A stretch of 57,036 bases of DNA, taken from positions 1 through 57,036 of the forward strand of contig JAFARZ010000432.1 in NCBI GenBank assembly GCA_019245115.1. The letters run 5' to 3'. Below the pieces are notes generated by a model. It had not been told where the DNA came from, searched no databases, and saw only the letters and a program-made list of their open reading frames with translations. This document shows positions 25,501-33,860 of the stretch, piece after piece (position 1 is the first letter of the stretch; the number at the start of each line of letters is the position of its first letter). A program made the position numbers and the translations under genes. Origin of the DNA: Streptosporangiaceae bacterium. GTDB lineage: Bacteria; Actinomycetota; Actinomycetes; Streptosporangiales; Streptosporangiaceae.

Positions 25501-28500
25501 CCTGACTTCCGCCGACGCCGACAACCGGACCACCACCACCGCCTACACCCCCGCCACCGGAGCCGAGCCCACTTCAGTCCAGGTCGCCGACCCCGCCGGG
25601 CTGGCCACCACCACGACCTTCGACCCGGCCCGGGACCTGCCTCTTACCGTCACCGATCCTGCCAGCTACCAGACCGCCAAGACCTATGACGCGCTCGGCA
25701 GGGAAACCGCCGCATGGACCGCGGGGAATCCGGCATCTGGCCCTGCCACAGACAAGTACAGCTACACCGTCAGCAACACGGCCCCGTCAGTGACTGCCGA
25801 GCAGGCCGAGCAACCTGGCGGCGGCTACCTGACCACCGACACCATCGCCGATTCCTTCGGCCAGGTCCGGGAAACCCAGCAGGAAACCGCTAGCGGCGGG
25901 ACCGACGTCAGCGACGTCAGCTTCAACTCCGACGGGTGGAAGGCGCTGACCTCCGACCCCTACTACGTCAGCGGCGCCCCCACCGGAACGCTGGTGGCGG
26001 CCGCGTCTACCTCGGTGCCGTCCCAGACGGGTTACGTCTATGACGGCGACGGGCGTGTCGTCAAGCAGGTCGCCTACGCGCTCGGCACCGAGACCTGGGA
26101 AACCGACACGGTCTATGGCGGTAACTACGTCACCGTAGTCCCGCCTTCCGGCGGCACCAGCACGACGACGTTCACCGACGGCCGGGGCCTGACTGCGGCC
26201 ATTTACCAGTACCACACCGGTGTGCCCGCCAGCCCCGCCGATCCGGCCGCGGATTACGACAAGACCGCCTACACCTACACTCCGGCGCAGAAGCTGGCCA
26301 CGATCACCGACGCCGGGAACAACACCTGGTCCTACACCTACGACCTGCTCGGTAACCAGCTCACCCAGACTGACCCCGATGCGGGCAAGTCCACTAGCAC
26401 CTACGACAACGCCGGGCAGCTCATCTCGGTCACCGACGCTCGCGGCAAGACCATCTCCTACATCTACGACCTCGACGGACGCAAGACCGCCGAATACGAC
26501 ACCACCGGCGGTGCGCTCGAGTCCGCGGCCAATCAGCTGGCGTCGTGGATCTACGACACCCTGGCCAAGGGCAAGCTGACCTCCTCCACCTCCTACTCCG
26601 ATGGCGCCTCGTACACCGAGCAGGTCACCGGCTACAACTCCAACGGGCTCTCGTCCGGGACGCAGACCACCATCCCGTCCGTACAAGGCGCTCTGGCCGG
26701 AATCTATTCGACCTCCGACACTTACGCCCCGGACGGGCAGCTAACCTCCTACACCGATTCCGCGGCCGGCGGCCTGCCCGCCGAGACCGTCAGCATCGGC
26801 TACAACAGTGCCGGAAAACCGGATTCGCTCACCGGCACCGGCAGCTACGTGAACTCGCTGTCCTATACCAACCTGGACCAGCCGCTGCAGTACAGCATGG
26901 GCAGCTCCTCCGGGCCTGCCTACATCACCGACTCCTACGATTCCCAGACCGGCCGGCTGACCGAGCAGAACACGCGAACCGGCACCGCCCAGACCAGTGT
27001 CGATGACCTGCATTACAGCTACGACAACTTCGGCAACGTGACATCGGAGGCCGACACCCCGTCCGCAGATGCCACGGCAGCTGACGTGCAGTGCTTCCAA
27101 TACGACTACCTCGGGCGCCTAGCGCAGGCCTGGGCACAAGGCAGCACCGGCTGCGCGTCCACGCCGTCCGCCTCGGCTGAGGGCGGCGCCGCGCCCTACT
27201 GGAACAGCTACACCTACAACCCCATCGGGAACCTGACCGGGATCACCGCCACCACCAGCAGCGGCGCCGTCACCACCACCTCGCTCACCTACCCCGCGGC
27301 CGGGGCCGCACAGCCGCACGCCGTCACCGGGCAAGCGGTCACCACGGCGTCGGGCACGGCCGGCACCAGCTACGGGTACGACCCCGCCGGGAATCTGACG
27401 ACGGTCTCCGGCTCCTCCCAGAGCCAGGCGCTCACGTGGAACGACGCCGGGCAACTCGCCCAGGACACGATCACCCCCAAGGGCGGGACCGGCAGCAGCA
27501 CCTCCTACGTCTACGACGGCGACGGCACCCTGCTCCTCACCGCCGATCCCGGCGCCACCACCCTCTACCTGGCCGACGAGGAACTGTCCCTCAACACGGC
27601 CACGGGTGCTGTCACCGGCACCCGCTACTACAGCCTCGGCGATACCACCGTGGCCACCCGCACCGGAGCCAGCAGCGTCGCCTACCTCGCCGGTGACCAG
27701 CAAGGCACCGACTCGGTCGCGATCGACTCCGCCACCCTCGACGCCACCCGCCGCTACTTCGACCCCTACGGCAACCCCCGCGGCACCGCACCGTCCAGCT
27801 TCCCCACCGGGGAGAAGGGCTTTGTCGGCGGCGCCGCCGACAAAGCCACCGGCCTGACCGACCTCGGCGCCCGCGAATATCAGCCGGCCACCGGGTCATT
27901 CATCACCCCGGACCCGCTCCTGAACCCAGACGACCCGCAGGACCTCAACCCCTACGCCTACGCTCACGGCAACCCCGCCACCGACTCCGACCCCACCGGG
28001 ATGACCTGTACCGGCAGCCCGGACAACCCGCAGTGCTACGGCAAGGACCGCACCTGCACCGAAGATCCCGCTATCTGCCAGAAGAACAACGACCCGCCGC
28101 CCCCGCCCCGCGGCTACATCCCGCCACCCAACCGGAACTTCTGCCCAACCCCCACCGGATCGTGCACCTCCACCGCACCGCCCTTCACCCGCAAGGTCCA
28201 TGATCACCACAAGCCTTCCAAGCCCAACCCGGTCCGGAAGAAGGGTCCCGGACGCTCGGTCTTGTCTCTGATCGGTGCCGGTGCCAGCACCATAGGCGGC
28301 TTGATATCCAGCGGCGCGGCCACGGTCGGCGGGTTGATAAACGGGCTAGGGGATATTGAAGTGTCCGGTCTTGGGCTGGGGCTGGCATGCATGACCGCTC
28401 TTAGCCCGCAGTGCATGGAAAAGCTGGCCGGTCCCGGCTGCGGCGGGCAGTCGTTCACCGCCGCCACCAAGGTGCTGCTTGCTTCTGGTCAGGCTGTCCC

Positions 28501-29176
28501 GATCAGCGCCCTCAAACCCGGTGACAAGGTTCTGGCCACGAATGTTAAGACCGGCAAGACCCAAGCCGAGCCCGTAGCGGCCGTCTTGGTCCACCACGAT
28601 GCCGACCTATACGACCTCCGTGTTAAATCGGGGGATAAGACCGCGGTCATCAGCACTACCAGCGACCACCTGTTCTGGGACGCTTCACTGAACAAGTGGG
28701 TTCCCGCAGCCAGACTCCGCGAAGGCGACAGCCTCCGCACCCCCCTCGGCACCATCGCAACCGCCGATGGCGGATACATCCCCACCCAGCATGCCGGATG
28801 GATGTGGGACCTCACCATCCCAGGAGACGGCGACCACGACTTCTACGTGATTGCGGAACCTCGCGCGGGATTCGCGCTGGTCCCTGCGTACGCGGCGCTG
28901 CTGGTTCATAATGATGATAGCCCTGTCGGGACGGTGTTCAGGGACGGCCCATATCGATTCCAAATTTATTCAAATGATCATGGCCCTGCCCATGGTCATC
29001 TACTCGGCCCAGGGATAGGGGGTGGCGGGATCCAGATCGGCCAGAATGGAAAGCCGCTTGATCCAAATGTGACGCTCACCCCGGCTCAGCAGAAGGTGAT
29101 TGATGAGAACCTTGGAACGATTAGGAAGGCGATAGGCAAGTATATGGCTTGGTATCGAAATAATGCATGCGGATGA
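22577..29176 (+). CDS. RHS/YD-repeat polymorphic toxin with HINT domain and DUF4160-like tip
   Basis: 2199 residues. A single hydrophobic segment (about residues 20-42) suggests export or anchoring. Residues ~270-700 form a shell start (YPVQVPPVPGGLEPTVALDY). YD repeats run to ~1680, with many YTYD, YGYD and YVYDGDG elements. The RHS core runs from ~1680 to 1811 and ends DLGAREYQPATGSFITPDPL, followed by a Pro-rich linker. A HINT autoprotease lies at ~1954-2111, opening CGGQSFTAATKVLL and ending ALLVHN. The last ~85 residues read YRFQIYSNDHGPAHGHL with two C-terminal helices, matching DUF4160. By family analogy the HINT domain frees the tip, which acts in a neighbouring cell. Start GTG 22577 or the adjacent ATG 22580. 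The next gene overlaps its end. Confidence 0.88.
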   Translation: MMAGSGTDRSRLARMRRLGPGAVVSALLLVAGLITGVALVTGWGAPPSSSAGAPVAVHPVPDRTVKIPAMRPSRRQPASWPAAGSGVAVVASSGLSRAGALPVWVGPPDGGVVTSARVPRPSRVDVSMAPHAAASALGVHGVVFSIARGDVGDAAGRVHVSLDYASFAHAYGGDYAARLRLIQLPACALTTPQLPACRKEVPLPSGAADDLRTSRVGADVKLPGTQATAALGRPGSILLTSDLAASGSAVVLAATASPSGSAGNYAAQPMSEQKDWVSGGSSGAYAHSYPVQVPPVPGGLEPTVALDYDSQLTDGLTSSTNNEASWAGDGWDYSPGFIEADYARCRNTPDLCSTQAPALTLSMNGTNTTLVADPNTPGLYHAEADSGAKITENSGDWELIEPDGTQYYFGMNQLPGYASGDQATDSVWTVPTTTALGQGVFGTGPWRWNLDYVVDQHSNAIAYFYNTETNYYAENNGTTGTGQYIQGGALARIEYGLRGGNIYSQTPAAQVNFTVATSRQDAPDDLACSSGAACAVTSPTFWSDDVLTGISTQSLVGGSLRNVDSWTLADTYPATGDSTTSPSLWLSSITQTGQDGATPITLPPTSFAGVPMPNRVETAADTSAGYSKITRFRLAAITNPAGEVTAVAYSAQDPSCAAGNFPAPDANTTACYPDYWAPPGSSTQVTDWFNLYAVSTITDNDTTGGDPPVVTSYTYAGAAWHGDDDTVSLSLTPTYDGWRGYRTVTTQVGTPPDPVTEQVDTYLQGMSGDGACAAFTHCDNSVTITSSRGDTVTDDDGFAGMLLESIVYDGTGTGAQITDTVHLPAGTTTATSTAGFPAFMAEEAGTDTYTTLAGGGTRESTVSYTYDSYGRVTGESDVPDTSDPSQATCTATSYNTDTTNWVLNEKTSAEVFAGPCGTPRTNPSAVVSDTLYGYDSTGDVIKTQKATAVTYNVLNGLQYTYATVQAGTYDEYGRVLTSADADNRTTTTAYTPATGAEPTSVQVADPAGLATTTTFDPARDLPLTVTDPASYQTAKTYDALGRETAAWTAGNPASGPATDKYSYTVSNTAPSVTAEQAEQPGGGYLTTDTIADSFGQVRETQQETASGGTDVSDVSFNSDGWKALTSDPYYVSGAPTGTLVAAASTSVPSQTGYVYDGDGRVVKQVAYALGTETWETDTVYGGNYVTVVPPSGGTSTTTFTDGRGLTAAIYQYHTGVPASPADPAADYDKTAYTYTPAQKLATITDAGNNTWSYTYDLLGNQLTQTDPDAGKSTSTYDNAGQLISVTDARGKTISYIYDLDGRKTAEYDTTGGALESAANQLASWIYDTLAKGKLTSSTSYSDGASYTEQVTGYNSNGLSSGTQTTIPSVQGALAGIYSTSDTYAPDGQLTSYTDSAAGGLPAETVSIGYNSAGKPDSLTGTGSYVNSLSYTNLDQPLQYSMGSSSGPAYITDSYDSQTGRLTEQNTRTGTAQTSVDDLHYSYDNFGNVTSEADTPSADATAADVQCFQYDYLGRLAQAWAQGSTGCASTPSASAEGGAAPYWNSYTYNPIGNLTGITATTSSGAVTTTSLTYPAAGAAQPHAVTGQAVTTASGTAGTSYGYDPAGNLTTVSGSSQSQALTWNDAGQLAQDTITPKGGTGSSTSYVYDGDGTLLLTADPGATTLYLADEELSLNTATGAVTGTRYYSLGDTTVATRTGASSVAYLAGDQQGTDSVAIDSATLDATRRYFDPYGNPRGTAPSSFPTGEKGFVGGAADKATGLTDLGAREYQPATGSFITPDPLLNPDDPQDLNPYAYAHGNPATDSDPTGMTCTGSPDNPQCYGKDRTCTEDPAICQKNNDPPPPPRGYIPPPNRNFCPTPTGSCTSTAPPFTRKVHDHHKPSKPNPVRKKGPGRSVLSLIGAGASTIGGLISSGAATVGGLINGLGDIEVSGLGLGLACMTALSPQCMEKLAGPGCGGQSFTAATKVLLASGQAVPISALKPGDKVLATNVKTGKTQAEPVAAVLVHHDADLYDLRVKSGDKTAVISTTSDHLFWDASLNKWVPAARLREGDSLRTPLGTIATADGGYIPTQHAGWMWDLTIPGDGDHDFYVIAEPRAGFALVPAYAALLVHNDDSPVGTVFRDGPYRFQIYSNDHGPAHGHLLGPGIGGGGIQIGQNGKPLDPNVTLTPAQQKVIDENLGTIRKAIGKYMAWYRNNACG

Positions 29177-29771
29177 TGGGATGACGAACTGGGATTTCAG
29201 CGAACGACTGGCTGCTCGCGTCGGGGAGCGGGCCGGTGACCTATCGAACGGTCACGAGCGGTGGAGAATTTACCGACGTGCGGTAGAAATGCCTCAGGCG
29301 TGGGGTGACTTGCTGTCGGCGATAGCGAGCGAGCCGGATCAACCTATGGCATCGGCGGCTGCGGTCCAGCTGCTGGAGCGCGTTCCGCCGGAAATGCGGA
29401 ACGCCGTTGTCAGTGCGCTAGCCGACGGGAAGGGGCGTGACTTTGCGGTGCTTCGGTCGAGGGAACTGGGAATTCTGGACTCACTTTCCGATGGCCGGTA
29501 TGGCGTCGGAAATGTGGACAAAAATCTCGATTCCTGGTCGACATGGCTGCAGTTGCGCGCGGCGGGCGAAGTGACTGATGAAAGGATTTTGGCTGTGCTG
29601 GCTAGATCGGGGCGAACCAGGCGCGTTCGCTCGGCCGCGGCCGAGCGTCTACGGTTACCGACCTTCATCGCAGTTCCCGTCGGAGCGAGGAAGCCTCCGC
29701 TGGTCAGGGTGGTGACTGCGGCGGCACAGTCGAGGGCGCCCATCGGGGAGCCGCCACTGGCGCCGTGTTAA
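29163..29771 (+). CDS. Candidate immunity protein of the RHS toxin
   Basis: 202 residues, overlapping the toxin stop by 14 bases in another frame, the position expected of an immunity gene. Mainly helical with HEAT-like pairs: MASAAAVQLLERVPPEMRNA, then a LVxxLAxxG-type ILAVLARSGRTRRVRSAAAERL at ~150-175 (written here in two halves: ILAVLARSGRTR and RVRSAAAERL). An in-frame ATG at 29181 is an alternative start. The last ~30 residues (Pro-rich, ending EPPLAPC) look unlike the rest and may be read-through after a lost stop. It is not DUF2442, the usual partner of free-standing DUF4160 proteins. Role inferred from position only. Confidence 0.6.
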   Translation: MHADDGMTNWDFSERLAARVGERAGDLSNGHERWRIYRRAVEMPQAWGDLLSAIASEPDQPMASAAAVQLLERVPPEMRNAVVSALADGKGRDFAVLRSRELGILDSLSDGRYGVGNVDKNLDSWSTWLQLRAAGEVTDERILAVLARSGRTRRVRSAAAERLRLPTFIAVPVGARKPPLVRVVTAAAQSRAPIGEPPLAPC

Positions 29772-29894
29772 TTGATCTGCTGGTGAAGTCCTCGCGGTGC
29801 ATGAACGGCCCGTTGCTGGTGAACGCGGTGACCTCGTCCTCGATGTCGGTACGGAGCGGTCCGGGTACAGCTCGATCGAGCACGGACCATTGCC

Positions 29895-30233
29895 GTGATC
29901 AGAGGTAAGCCAGCCGTGGAGGCGCAGATTGGCCTGACTACGACCGAGTCGGGCGGGCTTCTCGCGCCTATGCCTTCCGGTACCCATTCCCCTATCCTGG
30001 TCTTTCCCTCGCTGGATAGGTCGGGTGTAGAAGAATGGCTCGGTGCCGTTATAGATGCCGCTGACGGATCAGCGCTGGCGCCCGGAAAGGATCAGGTGCC
30101 GGTGGTGATCCGGTTCTGGGCGGATGAGGCAGCGGTCTACGCGACGCCTGGCTCGACGTTCAGGCTCTGGTATGGACGTACTGTCGGTACGGGCGTGGTC
30201 ACACGGATTGCGGACGAGGCGGCGACTCCCTAA
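29895..30233 (+). CDS. EF-Tu domain III-like small protein
   Basis: 112 residues. The order VEAQIGLTTTESGGLLAPMP, SGTHSPILVF, VVIRFWADEA, PGSTFRLWYG and RTVGTGVVTRI follows the C-terminal beta-barrel (domain III) of elongation factor Tu. In EF-Tu that domain reads roughly VEA-LPTEEGGR-SGY-PGD-F-EGGRTVG-GVV. There is no GTPase domain. Weak ribosome site; GTG 29895 is the only good start. It follows the toxin and candidate immunity genes in the same direction. It could be a second immunity or accessory gene. Homology is by eye and moderately sure; function unknown. Confidence 0.55.
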   Translation: MIRGKPAVEAQIGLTTTESGGLLAPMPSGTHSPILVFPSLDRSGVEEWLGAVIDAADGSALAPGKDQVPVVIRFWADEAAVYATPGSTFRLWYGRTVGTGVVTRIADEAATP

Positions 30234-30356
30234 CCCGGGACTGTTTCTAGAGACGAGCCGCTCGCCCGGATCGCGCACCCAGGGCCGTCCTTAAAGGCGT
30301 TCGTGCTGGCGGGCGCGTATAGCTGGCAGGCACCGCAGTTCAGCGGAAGGGGCGGT

Positions 30357-31199
30357 TCATACAGCGTGCGCGGTGACCAGCCAGGCCGCGCCGGGTATGG
30401 TCACGCCATCTGGCGATGCGTATGCCACCAGGCGGTCCCGGACCTGTCCGGTCAGCTCGGCGGCTTGTGCCGGGCTGAGCCCGGCCAGGATCTCAGTGGC
30501 GGTCGGAGAGGTGCGCTCGTACTCGAGCACGTCGTCGACGTCGCGGCCGATGAGCATCGGCTCGTCCGCCTTCCCGAACTCGATGCCGCCGAACCCCGCG
30601 CCGCTAAGCAACGCGCCTGTCCGGCCGGTATCGGCGAGAGAGAAAGCAGCCGACGGCCCGGGCGGCTCGCGCAGGCCGAATACCACTGCGGCCTCGGCGA
30701 ACCCGATGATAAAGGCGGGGTTCTCCTCGCGGGCGCGCCAGCAGAGGAACGCCAGCCTGCCGCCGCGCCGCAATGCCTTCCTCAGGTTGGCGAACGCCGC
30801 CGCCGGGTCATCGAAGAACATCACGCCCAGGCTGCTCAGCACCACGTCAAAGGCACCGGCCTGGAACGGGTGCACCTGCGCGTCGGCGACCTCGAACCTG
30901 GCATTAGTGACGCCAGCACAGGCGGCGAGCCGACGCGCCTCGGCCACCTGGATCCGGGAGAAGTCGGCGCCCAGAGCGTGCCCGCCGCGGGTGGCGCGGG
31001 CAGCAGGGATGGTCGTATCACCGCAGCCGCACCCGACGTCCAGGATGGTCTCCCCGTCCTGGATCCGCGCGGCGGCGAGCAAACGCGCCCTCAGTCGGCC
31101 CAGCATCCGCTCATGCCGCTCGCGCTGCTCGATGAACTCCCGCCCGCTGGCCCCGTTCCAGTCCTCGGCCTGCTCCGCGTTCACCGCCACGAAGGCCAC
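30357..31199 (-). CDS. Class I SAM-dependent methyltransferase
   Basis: About 280 residues. Motif I ILDVGCGCGDTTIPAA, the acidic ribose-binding position in GADFSRIQVAEA, motif III-like FEVADAQVHPFQAGAFDVVL, SSLGVMFFDDPAAAFANLRK and LRRGGRLAFLCW. This matches the UbiE/COQ5-like methyltransferase 11 group. I take the GTG at 31197-31199, seven bases after GGAG, giving VAFVAVNAEQAEDWNG; a TTG five codons earlier lacks that site. Standalone gene with a family 2 repeat just upstream. Substrate not evident. Confidence 0.85.
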   Translation of the reverse strand: MAFVAVNAEQAEDWNGASGREFIEQRERHERMLGRLRARLLAAARIQDGETILDVGCGCGDTTIPAARATRGGHALGADFSRIQVAEARRLAACAGVTNARFEVADAQVHPFQAGAFDVVLSSLGVMFFDDPAAAFANLRKALRRGGRLAFLCWRAREENPAFIIGFAEAAVVFGLREPPGPSAAFSLADTGRTGALLSGAGFGGIEFGKADEPMLIGRDVDDVLEYERTSPTATEILAGLSPAQAAELTGQVRDRLVAYASPDGVTIPGAAWLVTAHAV

Positions 31200-31285
31200 G
31201 CTATCTCTCCCCAACTCAACCCGGGCCGGTGAACTCCAGGGGATGCCGCCGGCCCAGCGCGACCCAGCGACGTGGAAATTAACGG

Positions 31286-31356
31286 CCTTGTGGAGGATTG
31301 GGCGCCGGTTTCCGAAGCGCCTTTTCTTCCAGTCTTCCAGAAAGCTCTTTTCTTCC
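31286..31356 (+). repeat. Nested-hairpin dispersed repeat, family 2, copy B
   Basis: CCTTGTGGAG then a 39-base core (31292-31330) with GCGCCGGTTTCCG and CCTTTTCTTCC as in copy A, plus GAAAGCTCTTTTCTTCC as in copy C. The outer arms are less perfect than in A or C. Confidence 0.6.
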
Positions 31357-31711
31357 CAAGGCGGCGGCCTACGATGCCTGCTATGTGACGATAGCGAGGA
31401 TTTCCGCCGCCCAGCCAGGAAAGCCTAGTGCAGTCGAGGGCGCCGACATGTCGCAGACACGCCCTTTTGGAGATGTGTACATGGTTCGCGGGATTTTTCG
31501 GAGTCGGGCGGCGGCGTCCGGTATCTATCTCGACGGGGGGCGCGTCGGCGTGCAGGAGTGGCCGCCAGGCCAGGTGTACTGCACAACGCTGGCGTCGCTG
31601 CTGGCCGGGGGGAGCCACCACCGCCGTTCATTCGGAATGATCTTTGAGCCTTGGCTTGTAGCGTTTGTCGCGCGCATAGACGACGTTGGATTTCCGCCGG
31701 AGGTGTTCCGC

Positions 31712-31836
31712 CAGTCCAGGTCGAACGGAGTGGTGGCGGCGATCAAGTCGCTCAGCTTGCTGTAGCCGTAGTTGCGGGAGTCAAAGTCCGGGGCCTGCTT
31801 GGTGATGATGCTCCCCACCGTCGCTAGCGGTGCCCA
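31712..31836 (-). pseudogene. Remnant of a NYN/OST-HTH (LOTUS) domain protein
   Basis: The minus strand reads WAPLATVGSIITKQAPDFDS then RNYGYSKLSDLIAATTPFDL. This is the winged-helix OST-HTH/LOTUS pattern (WxxLxxVGxxI, RxYGYxKLSDLI) found at the C-terminus of NYN-domain (DUF88/LabA-like) ribonucleases. No NYN catalytic domain with its Asp residues precedes it; only a possible VHGYG scrap is seen. Downstream the reading degenerates. I treat it as a gene remnant. Confidence 0.55.
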
Positions 31837-32276
31837 GCTTACTGACCGCCTCGCCGCTCTCGCCCCGTTCGCCATCCTCGCCAGCGCCGCGGCCATCCTC
31901 ACCATCGACACAAGGCCATAGCCATGCACGCGGGAGACGCCGATATCCACGTACTGCCAACTCCGCGCGCGGTACAGCGATTCATCGCGAAGATAGCAGC
32001 CAGCGCGTGCGACCCGCCATGACGCTCCGTCCGGCAGCGCGCCAAGCCCTGCTGACGGCCAGCGTGCGGACTCGCGGCATGTGAACGCGTTCCCGCGGAG
32101 GCGGCTTGTGAAATCCCGCACAAGCCGTCTCCGCGCGGACGTTGGCCCGGGGCCACGCTCACCTGGCACTTCGAAGTGCCCGTCCGCTCCCGGGCGCCCA
32201 TGGATCGGGCCGTCTGTTTTCCGGGATGTTGATCGCCGAGCGCAGCTAGCTATACGTTCCAGGTGGAGGTTCTGGC

Positions 32277-32351
32277 TGGTGGGCGCAACAGGGTTCGAAC
32301 CTGTGGCTTCTCGCTTGTAAGGCGAGTGCTCTACCACTGAGCTATGCGCCC
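32277..32351 (-). tRNA. tRNA-Val (anticodon UAC)
   Basis: The minus strand folds as a full cloverleaf: acceptor GGGCGCA/TGCGCCC, D-arm GCTC-AGTGGTA-GAGC, anticodon stem CTCGC/GCGAG with loop CTTACAA (anticodon TAC), T-arm ACAGG-TTCGAAC-CCTGT. ACCA is encoded at the 3' end (32277-32280). No intron. tRNA 3' ends are common integration sites, but no second copy of the 3' sequence is seen in the window. Confidence 0.95.
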
Positions 32352-32877
32352 TGGCGTCCCGTCGGTCTTGTGGACGGCGGAACCCCAGCTAGCGTACCGG
32401 TTCCAGATCGCTCAGGGGTACGCGCCATCGCCTTCAGGCGTGCCTTCTTGTCAAGCATCTCGGCGCTAGACCGCTAGCTTCATCGCTATAAAAGCGGTCT
32501 AGCTCCCCCGGGTGAACGAGAGGGAGCACCATGCCTGCCAGGACCAGAACACGGCCCCGCCACACTGGGCGGCCGCTGAAGAGCCCTCAGCCGAGGTGAC
32601 CCGCTGCACGAGGCCATCTTGCGGCACGACCCGGCGCTGGCGGCGGTCAGCGCACCAGCCGGCCACGTCGGCGGTCTTGGCCGAGACCGCGCCGCGGGCT
32701 GGAACGGGTTGGTGCCGGCCACGCGACGTACGTCGGCACGGGGCTAGATGCTTCGCTTGCTTGCGGGGTGTCGTGTAGCGGGCCGGCGATTCCGGCGGGC
32801 CTTGGCAGATCGAGGAGGGGGCGGGATACCCTGCCTGCGATGCCTCGAACCGGGTGGCCGGAGGAGTTGATGCTGGG
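32352..32877. other. Intergenic region with a possible SARP/BTAD scrap
   Basis: 526 bases without an intact gene. Near 32603-32650 one plus-strand frame reads LHEAILRHDPALAAV, as at the end of bacterial transcriptional activator (BTAD) domains of SARP regulators. The surrounding frame is not sustained. Nothing else identified. Confidence 0.35.
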
Positions 32878-33834
32878 ATGACGGCAGGGCGGCCGGTGCC
32901 CGCACAGGACGACGTGCTCGGCTACTTCAGCACGCTGTCGAACTGGGGGCGGTGGGGCGACGACGACGAGCTCGGCACCCTGAACTACATCAGCGACGAT
33001 GTCCGGCTGGCGGCGGCGCGGACCGTGCGTCATGGCAGGAGCGTGTCGTGCGCGTGGGAGGTTGCCGTACCGGAGGAGATGGAGCGGTCGACGACGACGT
33101 GCCCGTGCGCCGCCGACATGCCTGGTGCCGAGAACATGCCGGTGCCCGGATTCCGCAACGACCGGAGCTGGGGCTTTTCTAACGAACGGCTCGGCATCAT
33201 GTTCCACGGCAACACCATCACCCACGTCGACTCGCCGTGCCACATCTTCTGGGATGGCACGATGTACAACGGGCGGCCGCACTCGCTGGTCGGCGCCGCA
33301 ACGGGATCGGCGTGGGCGGCCGTCACGGCGGCGGCGAACGGGATCATCACGCGTGGCGTCCTGCTGGACATTGCGCGGGTCCGCGATGTGCCGTGGCTGG
33401 AACCGGGGGAGGGCGTGTTTCCCGGCGATCTGGAGGAGGCCGAGCGTCGCCAGGGTGTGCGGGTGCGATCCGGCGATGCGGTACTGCTGCGGACCGGTTA
33501 CGGCCGTGTCCGGCACGAGGCCGGTGCGGCCAGCGGTTTCACGCAGGCCGGCTGGCACGCATCCTGCCTGCCGTGGCTGCATGAACGGCAGGTCGCGCTG
33601 ATCGGCGCCGACACCCCCCAAGACGTTCAGCCGTCGGGGTACGACGACGTGCTGATGCCGGTTCACGCCGTGAGCCTCGTCGCGATGGGTCTGTGGCTGC
33701 TCGACAACTGCGACCTGGAGGCGTGCGCGACGACGGCAGCCGAGCTCGGCCAGTGGGACTTCCACCTCGCAGTCGCGCCGGTCCGCTTCGCCGGCACGTC
33801 CGGCAGCCCGGTCAACCCGATCGCCACATTCTGA
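32878..33834 (+). CDS. Cyclase-family (kynurenine formamidase-like) metal hydrolase
   Basis: 318 residues. The family metal motif HxGTHxDxPxH appears as HGNTITHVDSPCHIFWDG, with Asn in place of Gly. A second element, LIGADTPQDVQPSG, and a terminal HAVSLVAMGLWLLDNCDLE follow, as in this group. Family members hydrolyse amides, lactones or carbamates with a bound metal. The ATG at 32878 is chosen; a GTG at 32854 is in frame, and a GGAGGAG lies between the two, so the start is unsettled. The stop lies in a short hairpin (33832-33848) before the convergent phosphotransferase gene. Confidence 0.82.
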   Translation: MTAGRPVPAQDDVLGYFSTLSNWGRWGDDDELGTLNYISDDVRLAAARTVRHGRSVSCAWEVAVPEEMERSTTTCPCAADMPGAENMPVPGFRNDRSWGFSNERLGIMFHGNTITHVDSPCHIFWDGTMYNGRPHSLVGAATGSAWAAVTAAANGIITRGVLLDIARVRDVPWLEPGEGVFPGDLEEAERRQGVRVRSGDAVLLRTGYGRVRHEAGAASGFTQAGWHASCLPWLHERQVALIGADTPQDVQPSGYDDVLMPVHAVSLVAMGLWLLDNCDLEACATTAAELGQWDFHLAVAPVRFAGTSGSPVNPIATF

Positions 33835-33860
33835 GCCGAGCGGGCTCAGTTAATGCTGTG

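Larger units (their letters stand above)
31200..32276. other. Decayed intergenic region between methyltransferase and tRNA
   Basis: About 1.1 kb without an intact gene. It contains a family 2 repeat (31286-31356) and a fragment of a LOTUS-type domain on the minus strand (31712-31836). Long open frames across it run through the tRNA and are not genes. Confidence 0.55.

Noticed and set aside
31525..32337. 270-codon minus-strand frame across tRNA-Val
   Set aside because: It starts inside the tRNA gene. Only the short LOTUS segment within it resembles a protein family.
32277..32351. tRNA-Val 3' end as an attachment site of an integrated element
   Set aside because: No integrase and no second copy of the tRNA 3' sequence is present in the window.
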